From assembly GCA_030601015.1 (NCBI GenBank), contig JAUVUO010000089.1, positions 1 through 5,784 of the forward strand: a stretch of DNA of 5,784 bases, given 5' to 3'. Below are positions 1 through 5,626 of the stretch, one piece after another (position 1 is the first letter of the stretch; the number at the start of each line of letters is the position of its first letter). The notes beneath the pieces were generated by a model. That model worked only from the letters and a program-made list of their open reading frames with translations. It ran no database searches and had not been told where the DNA came from. The DNA is from Candidatus Omnitrophota bacterium (GTDB lineage: Bacteria > Omnitrophota > Gorgyraeia > Duberdicusellales > 4484-171). The translations under genes were made by a program, and so were the position numbers.

Positions 1-58
1 AAATATTTAAATTATTCGGCACTTTACTAATACTCACTCTTATCGGGAATTCAGCCAC
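1..58 (-). CDS. 5' end of an unidentified gene, cut by the window edge
   Basis: Only the first 19 codons are visible, reading MAEFPIRVSISKVPNNLNI from a GTG start at 58-56. The start was chosen because the near-perfect ribosome-binding site AGAAAGGAGGT (73-63) lies 5 bases upstream of it when counted from GGAGG. An in-frame ATG at 85-83, with its own GAGGTG site, would add nine residues (MHCFRKEVY). The visible residues contain no hydrophobic signal peptide, which argues against the secretin (PilQ/GspD) that often follows pilP, unless the true start lies further downstream. The product is not recognised. It lies on the same strand as the pilus genes but is separated from the PilP-like gene by about 300 bases and a small mobile element, so it may belong to another transcription unit. 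Confidence 0.6.
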   Translation of the reverse strand, partial: MAEFPIRVSISKVPNNLNI

Positions 59-62
59 GTAT

Positions 63-73
63 ACCTCCTTTCT
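63..73 (-). promoter_or_regulatory. Strong ribosome-binding site deciding the GTG start at 58
   Basis: On the minus strand the bases read AGAAAGGAGGT, almost fully complementary to the 16S rRNA 3' end, with a 5-base spacer between GGAGG and GTG. It is the best Shine-Dalgarno sequence in the window. A second one, AGAGGTGA (97-90), precedes the alternative in-frame ATG at 85. Confidence 0.7.
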
Positions 74-167
74 AAAACAATGCATGTTGTCACCTCTAAA
101 TAAACTCGCAATATAATTTTAGGATTCATAAAATTTTCTTTAACTTTATCTGTATATAACCAATGTT

Positions 168-314
168 GGCGCTGTTGCAAAATAAGCTAAAAGTTTCATT
201 CCCACAGAAATGCGAATCCAGAAAGTCAATAAAATCAATAGTTCTGGATTGTCCGAAGATCCCCCGAACAAGTCGGAGGAGGACAATGACAAAAGGGTAT
301 TTTGCAACACCGCC
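168..314. mobile_element. MITE-like non-autonomous element, 147 bp, with inverted repeats and target duplication
   Basis: The left end GGCGCTGTTGCAAAATA (168-184) is the inverted complement of the right end TATTTTGCAACACCGCC (298-314) with one mismatch in 17. The ends are flanked by a perfect 5-bp direct repeat, ATGTT (163-167 and 315-319), the expected footprint of transposition. The interior is too short for a transposase and is built from hairpins: AATCCAGAA/TTCTGGATT (215-223 / 242-250) and ATTGTCC/GGACAAT (248-254 / 281-287). The termini resemble IS6-family ends (GG..CTGTTGCAAA), but that family usually duplicates 8 bp, so the parent family is unresolved. It sits between the PilP-like gene and the next gene and interrupts no recognisable reading frame. 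A full-length relative elsewhere in the genome presumably moved it. Confidence 0.75.
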
Positions 315-382
315 ATGTTTCTTTTGTTATTACTTTCTCCTTCTTAACGAATAACCAGCCGGCGCTGCCGCATCCTTTATCT

Positions 383-802
383 CTATTCCAAAAGAAATTC
401 ATGGTTATCTCTACCGTCATTTAAAATCACACTGCTTTTTTTTATATCAACTACTGTATTTTTACCAATTTGGCCACCTACCCCCAAAATAGAACTATTT
501 ATTATAGCCTTTGGACTTTCTTCATCCCACAATATACCCTTTAAAATAAATTTTTCATCTATAGGCTTCGGAATAACAAATGGATTCCTGCCCCAAGAAA
601 AAAATTTTGTTCTTTTTTTATGTCTTTTTATTAAAATATCTTCTTCCGTTAATTGTTTTTTTTTGCTTTGTTGAGGGCCGGCTGCTCCTGCGGATTTAGT
701 CCTTGATTTTGACGGTGCGACTATACCGTATATTAAACTGGCAGCAGCCAATACGCTTAATATACCCGCGGCTATTACTTTTTTATCGCGCATTTTTCTC
801 AT
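383..802 (-). CDS. PilP/GspC-like pilus alignment protein
   Basis: This 139-residue protein has a short basic N-terminus, one membrane helix (about residues 9-28), a Ser/Lys/Ala-rich periplasmic linker (31-60) and a compact C-terminal beta domain (about 84-139). The motif WGRNPF (70-75) and the following FILKGILWDEESPKAIIN, then GGQIGK and a VILNDG hairpin, match the homology-region fold of GspC and PilP. In those families this domain binds the N0 region of the secretin and links it to the inner-membrane ring. The single helix in place of a lipoprotein signal (no lipobox cysteine) is more GspC-like than PilP-like. The start overlaps pilO by 20 bases, indicating translational coupling; an ATG at 793 (residue 4) is an equally possible start. 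The A9 tract at 664-656 encodes KKK. Confidence 0.75.
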   Translation of the reverse strand: MRKMRDKKVIAAGILSVLAAASLIYGIVAPSKSRTKSAGAAGPQQSKKKQLTEEDILIKRHKKRTKFFSWGRNPFVIPKPIDEKFILKGILWDEESPKAIINSSILGVGGQIGKNTVVDIKKSSVILNDGRDNHEFLLE

Positions 803-1304
803 CCATAATATATATATTAAAAACCATTTTTGTTTTCAATACATTCACATCATTTTTATCAAGAATTACGTCAAAGCTCTTTACTGTAACTAAACTTTTC
901 TCTAAAATATCCAATATGCCCAAGAATACCCCTAATTTTTCATATGTAGCTACCAACTCTATTTCTATTGGCAAAACTTTATAAGAGATACCTTTGGGCC
1001 TCTTTACCTTCTTTTGCTCCATAGACAAAAAGTTGATTCCTTCAAGTTTAGCCTGTCTGGTCAATTCATTTATTGCCAAAGCAACAGTCTCTTCCCTTAT
1101 TAAACTTCTCTTTATATTCATTATCTTTAATGGAGCTATCAATTCCCGCACTCGGCTGACTTCATCTTCACTGCTTTTACATTTTGAAGATGCTGTCTTT
1201 AAGCCGTTTATCAATGGCCTATATAAAAAAATATATAACCCCAAAGAGGCTATTACTACCATACTAACTACCACTCTAATTACTTTTTCTTTAGTTAATT
1301 CCAT
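783..1304 (-). CDS. pilO: PilO-like inner-membrane alignment protein
   Basis: This 173-residue bitopic protein has a short cytoplasmic tail (1-9), a membrane helix (about 9-28), a helical, likely coiled-coil segment (36-85) and a ferredoxin-like periplasmic domain (about 88-170). The segment VLPIEIELVATYEKLGVFL (110-128), followed by LDILEKSLVTVKSFDV, is the typical core strand and helix of PilO (GspM in secretion systems). PilO pairs with the PilN periplasmic domain, here the C-terminus of the fused protein encoded directly upstream. The gap to that gene is 93 bases. The ATG lacks a good Shine-Dalgarno sequence. The frame stays open for 26 codons upstream without an ATG, GTG or TTG, so a rare start or an altered N-terminus cannot be excluded. 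Confidence 0.85.
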   Translation of the reverse strand: MELTKEKVIRVVVSMVVIASLGLYIFLYRPLINGLKTASSKCKSSEDEVSRVRELIAPLKIMNIKRSLIREETVALAINELTRQAKLEGINFLSMEQKKVKRPKGISYKVLPIEIELVATYEKLGVFLGILDILEKSLVTVKSFDVILDKNDVNVLKTKMVFNIYIMDEKNAR

Positions 1305-1397
1305 TTCTTTAGTTTTTCTTATAAACTTATTTTCAACATTCCTTATAACACCTTCCCAAAAGCTGCCTCTCTCAATATTATATTAAATCCGGTAAGA

Positions 1398-3029
1398 TTA
1401 GTCTACCCAACATATTAATTCAAACTCAGTTACCGCTTTTTCTTCCAAACTTTTAGCCAGAACCAGTCTTACATCCTGGAACAACCCTTTTTCTAAAGTA
1501 AGCATAAAATCTAAAAGATGTTCTTCCTTTCCCGTTGATATTACCATCCCTCTAATATTAATAAGATTGTTTCTCATACTTAATCGCGTAATATAAATAT
1601 TGTCAGGTATAAGATTACTTAATTCCATAAACACATCTGCCCAAAAAGGTTCATATGCTAATATTGAATTTGCTAAACCCTGTAACTTGGCGTGCTCCAG
1701 TTGAGGAGTTAAACTTGCTAATTCCATACCAGAGACGATAATTCTTTTTTTAAAATTGTCCAACTGTATTTTCATGCCAACATATGTAAATATCAAAACC
1801 ATAATAACCGCTGCGATTATACTCTTAAAAATCGCGTGTTTAAACACTCTTTTAGCCTTATATTTGATTTCAGGAGGAAGAAGATTAACTCCTTTGCCCC
1901 GGGTTAAAGCCGCTCCTACTGCCGGGGCTAACCGTTGAGGAACTATAACATCTCTGTCCATTATGTTAGATTCCATATCAAAACAATCTAAAGGATTACC
2001 AAATTTAACCTTAACCGCCAATTTTTCAGAGAAAAGCTTATCTAACCCCTTAAGCAATGCTCCCCCGCCAAACAGTATCAAAAAATCAACTCTACCCCCT
2101 CCGGCCTCTTCCCTATAATAATCAAAACAGCGCTCTATTTCATTCACTAATTGCTCTACCGGTGACCTAAGCATCGACAAAACCTGAACGGTAGAGACTT
2201 TACCTTCTATCATTTTTGACTCCCCTTCAAAGGGCAATCCGACCTCTTTTTTTATTCTTTCCGCCTCATCTAAGGTGAGCTGTATCCTGCCTCTGTCTGA
2301 AGTTAAAACACATGTCATGGATTTAGTAAAATCTCCGCCTGCTACAAGAATCTTACGCTGAAAGACCAATTCGTTTCCGGAAAGAATAACCAATTCTGAA
2401 AAACGTTCTCCTATATCAAGAACTGCTTTTATTTCTTTTTTATTAAAATAAGTTTTTTCGCCTATCTTTTGCAGAGTTAAAGGTATAGGGACAAATGAAA
2501 ATGGTTTAATACCAACTTTACTTAATAACGATACGTATTTATCCACAGTTTCTTTGGGAGACGTAACAACCGATAGTTTATACTTTTTTACGCCCTTTTT
2601 AATAACCTCACCCAATATTTCAAAATCAAATATCGCTTCATCCGTGGGAAAAGGGAAATAACTTTTTGCTTCTAATCTTATTCCATCTTCTAATTCTCGT
2701 TTTGGTATATAAGGTGCTATTATATTTTTTACCGCGGTATTAGGGCAATTAATAGCTACAATAAATTTAGACTTTTTAATATTAATGCCTTTGAGTATTT
2801 TTTTTAACGCGGACAGTCGTACCTTTTCTTTTGAAACATTTTGAATATCGAATTTTATCTCTACTATCTTGATATCAGATAAAGATATACCATTAATTTT
2901 TTTGACACATTTGGCCAATTTCATAGCGGTTGTTCCGATATCAAGGCCGATTATAAAATCTTTTTTAAAAATATTTTTAAACTTAATTAAGCGTGTCTGA
3001 ATATTATTTTTTATAAACAAAAGATTCAT
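1398..3029 (-). CDS. pilM: PilM-PilN fusion protein (GspL-like architecture)
   Basis: This 543-residue protein joins two normally separate pilus proteins. Residues 25-380 are an actin-like PilM ATP-binding fold: phosphate-1 motif IGLDIGTTAMKLA (27-39), the PilM-typical RLEAKSYFPFPTDEAIFDFE (118-137), phosphate-2 region VLDIGERFSELVI (203-215) and adenosine motif LFGGGALLKGL (319-329). Residues 381-387, VNLLPPE, are the start of PilN, the peptide that PilM normally binds in trans. A membrane helix (about 399-418) and a PilN periplasmic ferredoxin-like domain (about 419-543) follow. Cytoplasmic PilM plus helix plus periplasmic PilN is the plan of GspL. In its family the protein couples the assembly ATPase to the periplasmic ring. 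An in-frame TAA immediately before the ATG fixes the upstream limit; the ribosome site is a modest AAGG four bases upstream. Confidence 0.9.
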   Translation of the reverse strand: MNLLFIKNNIQTRLIKFKNIFKKDFIIGLDIGTTAMKLAKCVKKINGISLSDIKIVEIKFDIQNVSKEKVRLSALKKILKGINIKKSKFIVAINCPNTAVKNIIAPYIPKRELEDGIRLEAKSYFPFPTDEAIFDFEILGEVIKKGVKKYKLSVVTSPKETVDKYVSLLSKVGIKPFSFVPIPLTLQKIGEKTYFNKKEIKAVLDIGERFSELVILSGNELVFQRKILVAGGDFTKSMTCVLTSDRGRIQLTLDEAERIKKEVGLPFEGESKMIEGKVSTVQVLSMLRSPVEQLVNEIERCFDYYREEAGGGRVDFLILFGGGALLKGLDKLFSEKLAVKVKFGNPLDCFDMESNIMDRDVIVPQRLAPAVGAALTRGKGVNLLPPEIKYKAKRVFKHAIFKSIIAAVIMVLIFTYVGMKIQLDNFKKRIIVSGMELASLTPQLEHAKLQGLANSILAYEPFWADVFMELSNLIPDNIYITRLSMRNNLINIRGMVISTGKEEHLLDFMLTLEKGLFQDVRLVLAKSLEEKAVTEFELICWVD

Positions 3030-3083
3030 TTAGCCTTGGGTTTATTTTGTTACTATATAAATAACTGGAAATTCTTATCGAAT

Positions 3084-3095
3084 CTCCCTCCTCTC
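3084..3095 (-). promoter_or_regulatory. Purine-rich Shine-Dalgarno-like sequence without a usable start
   Basis: The minus strand reads GAGAGGAGGGAG, strongly complementary to the 16S rRNA end, inside the 139-base gap between the PilX-like gene and pilM. The bases after it read ATT CGA TAA, so no frame of useful length begins here. The pilM ATG lies 54 bases further on with a weaker site of its own. It may be a leftover of a lost start, a standby ribosome site or chance. Confidence 0.3.
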
Positions 3096-3168
3096 GTCTT
3101 TAGAAAAATCTTCCTGTATCATAAAGACTCATGCATAGCAAACTCTAATTATCCTAATTTTAACCAGC

Positions 3169-4002
3169 CTACATAATCTCATACCAATCAATCTCATCAT
3201 AAGCGGCCCCAGTTGCATCATCGACAACCACGGTTTGTTCAATCTTTCTATTAATTACATCAACTGTGCCTGTTGATGTAATCTTGCTTCCTATCACTTC
3301 CAAAGTTGAGACACACGCACCCTCTGAACCACCCCCTATTCGAAACACTCGAAGCTTAAAATAATTCGCATCAGTGACCGCTGTGAAGACATCTGTTACA
3401 TCGGTATTATTATTACCGGAAACACTTACAACTGTAGTATAACTTACTCCATCGGTTGAAACCTGCCACTCATAATCCTTGGGCCGCTGAATTGACAAAT
3501 CGGAAGGCACTAAAAAACGCGCTTTGTTTATAGTCAATGTATAGGGAAAAATTATTATAATCTCTTGCGGCGCAGATACCCCTGGAGGATCCCCAGACTG
3601 CCAATATGTGGTATCATCCCCATCTATGACATTCGCCGCCGCATTAGTCTTATTCACTGATGTAGCCGAAGCAGAAGATCGATTGTCTATCAAAGCAAAA
3701 TCCCACCTCTCTACCTCCATCGTATAATTTCCGCTGCCTAAATTTTCTGTTGTGCCAACAGTCGTCCAATCTTGGCCTTGGCCGCCGCCAGCAGCAGATG
3801 TTTTAAGATTCCAGACAGCTTTCTGCAATCCTGCTTCCGCAAGCCATAAAGCTTTGGAACTTGCAATATCGTATCCCGACGCCTTAATTTGAATTGATGT
3901 AATATATAAAAAAGCTGTCGTAATCCCAATAATTGTTATCATAATCATAAAGGTTAAAATCAAAATCATACCTTTCCTATGATTAGCTGATAATTTTGTC
4001 AT
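3169..4002 (-). CDS. PilX/GspK-like minor pilin with inserted discoidin (F5/8 type C) domain
   Basis: This 277-residue protein starts with RKGMILILTFMIMITIIG, a PilX/GspK-type pilin helix (about 11-36) with no Glu at +5 after the presumed cleavage glycine. It continues with the PilX hallmark ALWLAEAGLQKAVWNL (51-66) and GSGNYTMEV (89-97). The closing PilX strand, ITSTGTVDVINRKIEQTVVV (241-260), comes only after about 135 extra residues (roughly 105-239). These match an F5/8 type C domain: SASATSVNKTNAAANVIDGD, TTYWQS (131-136), INKARF, PKDYEWQVSTDGVSYTTVVS (174-193), YFKLRVF and LEVIGS. Such domains bind glycans, collagen or lipids on surfaces. In related systems PilX/GspK sits at or near the fibre tip, so this is likely a tip adhesin. 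The start shares ATGA with the preceding gene, so translation is probably coupled. Its single cysteine (C230) rules out the disulfide common in animal discoidin domains. Confidence 0.88.
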   Translation of the reverse strand: MTKLSANHRKGMILILTFMIMITIIGITTAFLYITSIQIKASGYDIASSKALWLAEAGLQKAVWNLKTSAAGGGQGQDWTTVGTTENLGSGNYTMEVERWDFALIDNRSSASATSVNKTNAAANVIDGDDTTYWQSGDPPGVSAPQEIIIIFPYTLTINKARFLVPSDLSIQRPKDYEWQVSTDGVSYTTVVSVSGNNNTDVTDVFTAVTDANYFKLRVFRIGGGSEGACVSTLEVIGSKITSTGTVDVINRKIEQTVVVDDATGAAYDEIDWYEIM

Positions 4003-4580
4003 AGATTTCTCGCTTTGACTTCTGTCCTTAATCTTATGGTTTCATCTCCCCTTTTGACGCTTAACTCTATATCTGCTATTCCACCGCTTACTGACAAATC
4101 CGTTGCAGAAGAAGGCAAAACATCATTCACTATAATTTGTCCATCTCCATAGGTAAAAGTTCCTGTTGTCAAATCTCTATCAACAACATTATTCAAAACA
4201 GCCTTTCTTACCCCATATAAATCCTGGTTAAAATTCGCGGGATAGACATCATTCTCATTGTAAAAATAATAAATATAATCGTCATACTCATTTATAATAA
4301 TTTTATTTTGTTCATCTCTACGATGTTTACTAAATCTAATCTCATTATCATATAAAAAAGATATTTCTTTAGAACCTCTTAAATTCCGCGCCATTTTTTC
4401 AATGCTACTATTAATGTCTATACCAATTCCCGCCCTTGTTTCCTGAGATATCCATCCTAACAATATAATGCGAAAAACAAAGACACTGACACCAACCAAA
4501 GCTGCCAGCATTACAACGGTTATCAAGAGTTCTATTAATGTCAAACCGCATTTTTTTTTATTCAATTTACCTTTTCCCAT
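3999..4580 (-). CDS. PilW/GspJ-like minor pilin
   Basis: This 193-residue prepilin has a basic leader (MGKGKLNKKKCG), a cleavage site at G12/L13 and a pilin helix beginning LTLIELLITVV, with the conserved Glu at +5 (E17). Leu replaces the usual Phe/Met at +1. Downstream, IDINSSIEKMARNLRGSKEI (55-74) is the helix typical of PilW/GspJ, and a beta-rich C-terminus ends in VKRGDETIRLRTEVKARNL. These proteins help to build the minor-pilin complex that primes the fibre. The gene begins 24 bases after the PilV-like stop, and its stop overlaps the PilX-like start, giving the usual V-W-X order. An A9 run (4559-4551) codes for KKK just before the cleavage site. The ribosome site is weak (GAGAAA). Confidence 0.85.
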   Translation of the reverse strand: MGKGKLNKKKCGLTLIELLITVVMLAALVGVSVFVFRIILLGWISQETRAGIGIDINSSIEKMARNLRGSKEISFLYDNEIRFSKHRRDEQNKIIINEYDDYIYYFYNENDVYPANFNQDLYGVRKAVLNNVVDRDLTTGTFTYGDGQIIVNDVLPSSATDLSVSGGIADIELSVKRGDETIRLRTEVKARNL

Positions 4581-4604
4581 TAAATTTCTCTAAACTAAGC
4601 CTAA

Positions 4605-4988
4605 TTAAAAATTTGTCACCAGGGTCGTAAGGATAACATCCGCTTTACCTCCTTTAGTATTCCAATCAACTGTTACATCTATTTGCCGGGGGTCCTGATT
4701 TTCAGCAACATTTACCGTCACATCAAATCGGGCAAAAGGAGAATCCAAATCTAAATCTGCCGGCACAGGGCCGTTATCGGCTAAATCAGCGAAAGGTGTA
4801 TTCTTAATCTCTTCCATTTCAGCCTGAGCGATATTTAACGCTAAATGAGCATTTTCAATATCCGAAGACGCAAATATTCCAGCCGTAAATGCCCGCGTTA
4901 CACTAAACACCCCCATTACAAGAATAATAAGTGTAATTAAAATTTCTAATAAGGTAAAACCTGCCAACTTAAATTTTAACTTAAACAT
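4605..4988 (-). CDS. PilV/GspI-like minor pilin
   Basis: This 127-residue prepilin starts MFKLKFKLAG, with cleavage predicted at G10/F11, then FTLLEILITLIILVMGVFSV with Glu at +5 (E15). ALNIAQAEMEEIKNTPF (50-66) is the characteristic PilV/GspI helix, and the C-terminus (VTVDWNTKGGKADVILTTLV) has the VxVxW strand and closing Thr-rich strand of that family. GspI/PilV acts with the W- and X-type pilins in the tip complex. The ATG at 4988 was chosen over a TTG at 5006 because GAGGGA (minus strand) lies about 10 bases upstream and the leader has a normal length; the TTG would add only MRELNS. It is separated from the major pilin gene by 138 bases holding a repeat and a probable terminator. Confidence 0.87.
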   Translation of the reverse strand: MFKLKFKLAGFTLLEILITLIILVMGVFSVTRAFTAGIFASSDIENAHLALNIAQAEMEEIKNTPFADLADNGPVPADLDLDSPFARFDVTVNVAENQDPRQIDVTVDWNTKGGKADVILTTLVTNF

Positions 4989-5018
4989 AGAATTAAGTTC
5001 CCTCAACTTTGCATATTT

Positions 5019-5037
5019 ATCCTTCGGCTTCGCTCAA
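5019..5037. repeat. Fragment of a widespread dispersed repeat
   Basis: ATCCTTCGGCTTCGCTCA closely resembles the short repeat CATCCTTCGACTTCGCTCAGGATG that recurs in many bacterial genomes, recalled from general experience rather than searched. One internal base differs, and the right half of the palindrome has decayed to AAACAT. It lies in the gap between the major pilin and PilV-like genes, about 31 bases before the latter's ATG. Confidence 0.5.
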
Positions 5038-5068
5038 AACATCTCCTAAACCCTTGATATAAAAAATC

Positions 5069-5106
5069 AAAAAAAACGGAAATTGAAACTACAAAGTTTT
5101 ACTTCC
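5069..5106 (-). terminator. Probable weak intrinsic terminator after the major pilin gene
   Basis: On the minus strand, 21 bases after the pilin stop, GGAA (5106-5103) pairs with TTCC (5081-5078). Inside this, AAACT (5099-5095) pairs with AGTTT (5090-5086) around a 4-base loop. A T8 run (5076-5069) and a further T6 run follow. The stem is AT-rich and has an internal loop, so termination is probably partial. That would let the major pilin be made in excess over the minor pilins and alignment proteins downstream. Confidence 0.45.
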
Positions 5107-5126
5107 CTCTTTGAACTCTAAAAAGT

Positions 5127-5576
5127 CTAAGGCTGAGTATCGCTGCTCATATTAGAAACATAGATACAGCTGTCACCATTTGTCTCAACAACAGCATCGT
5201 CAGTTATCACAACACTTCCGTTTTGGCCGGGGCCGTCTGAATAAACAATATAATATTTATCATCAGTCCCACCCAATACATATCCATAATCAATCCCTGT
5301 AGAGCTAAAAGGATCTGTAGGTACATAATCTATAATGTTAGGAACAGCTGTACTTAACGCCGTCTCAAGGGCAGCCCCGGTAGTTGCCGGATATGTATTG
5401 TTATTATGAGAATAGTAACTCTCTATAGCGGTCTGCAAAGTCCTTAACTCACCTTTAACCTTAGCGATATTTCCCTCATCCCGCATACCTTTAAACCGCG
5501 GAAGAGCTATGCCAATCAAAATAGAAATTACCGCTATTACAATTACAAGCTCAATTATTGTAAACCCTTTTCTCAT
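5127..5576 (-). CDS. GspG/PilA-like major (pseudo)pilin
   Basis: This 149-residue prepilin has the very short leader MRKG, cleavage at G4/F5 and the helix FTIIELVIVIAVISILIGIA with Glu at +5 (E9). PRFKGMRDEGNIAKVKGELRTLQTAIESYY (26-55) continues the helix as in GspG-type pilins. The globular part has YPATTG, then TDPFSSTGIDYGYV (87-100) and YYIVYSDGPGQNG (108-120), matching the GspG pattern of DPW/F...Y followed by YSxGPxG. A polar tail of about 30 residues with one cysteine (C137) follows. As first gene of the cluster, followed by a probable terminator, it is most likely the main fibre subunit, though a type II secretion pseudopilin is equally possible from sequence. The start is fixed by the leader and the adjacent G-rich ribosome site. 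Confidence 0.9.
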   Translation of the reverse strand: MRKGFTIIELVIVIAVISILIGIALPRFKGMRDEGNIAKVKGELRTLQTAIESYYSHNNNTYPATTGAALETALSTAVPNIIDYVPTDPFSSTGIDYGYVLGGTDDKYYIVYSDGPGQNGSVVITDDAVVETNGDSCIYVSNMSSDTQP

Positions 5577-5592
5577 ACCCCCCCCTTTTTTT
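5577..5592 (-). promoter_or_regulatory. Homopolymeric ribosome-binding site (A7 then G8) of the major pilin gene
   Basis: The minus strand reads A7 (5592-5586), G8 (5585-5578), T, then the ATG at 5576. The AAGGGGG portion can pair with the 16S rRNA end, but nothing but one T separates the G run from the start. The effective spacing depends on which Gs pair, so a gain or loss of one G would change it. Confidence 0.5.
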
Positions 5593-5626
5593 AAATGTTG
5601 TTAAAACCCAATTAATTCTTACCTAT

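Noticed and set aside
168..314. Assigning the small element to the IS6 family
   Set aside because: The ends resemble GGCACTGTTGCAAA of IS26, but the target duplication is 5 bp rather than the usual 8 and no transposase remnant is visible.
146..316. Minus-strand reading frame of 56 codons through the MITE, and other open frames at 163-354 (+) and 235-420 (-)
   Set aside because: They run through the inverted repeats and hairpins of the element, lack a well-spaced ribosome site and show no recognisable motif or domain.
355..370. GC-rich small palindrome (CAGC-GCCG-GCTG on the minus strand) after the PilP-like stop, as a terminator
   Set aside because: The stem is only four base pairs and no T run follows on either strand.
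703..1938. Plus-strand open frames at 703-984, 994-1386 and 1756-1938
   Set aside because: They are antisense to well-supported PilP-, PilO- and PilM-N-type genes, and their translations show no family signature.
3738..3929. Minus-strand frame of 63 codons inside the PilX-like gene
   Set aside because: It is out of frame with the PilX-like coding sequence, whose motifs are continuous through this stretch.
4989..5006. TTG start extending the PilV-like protein by six residues
   Set aside because: The ATG at 4988 has a better-placed GAGGGA site and gives a normal prepilin leader; the TTG site is poorly spaced.
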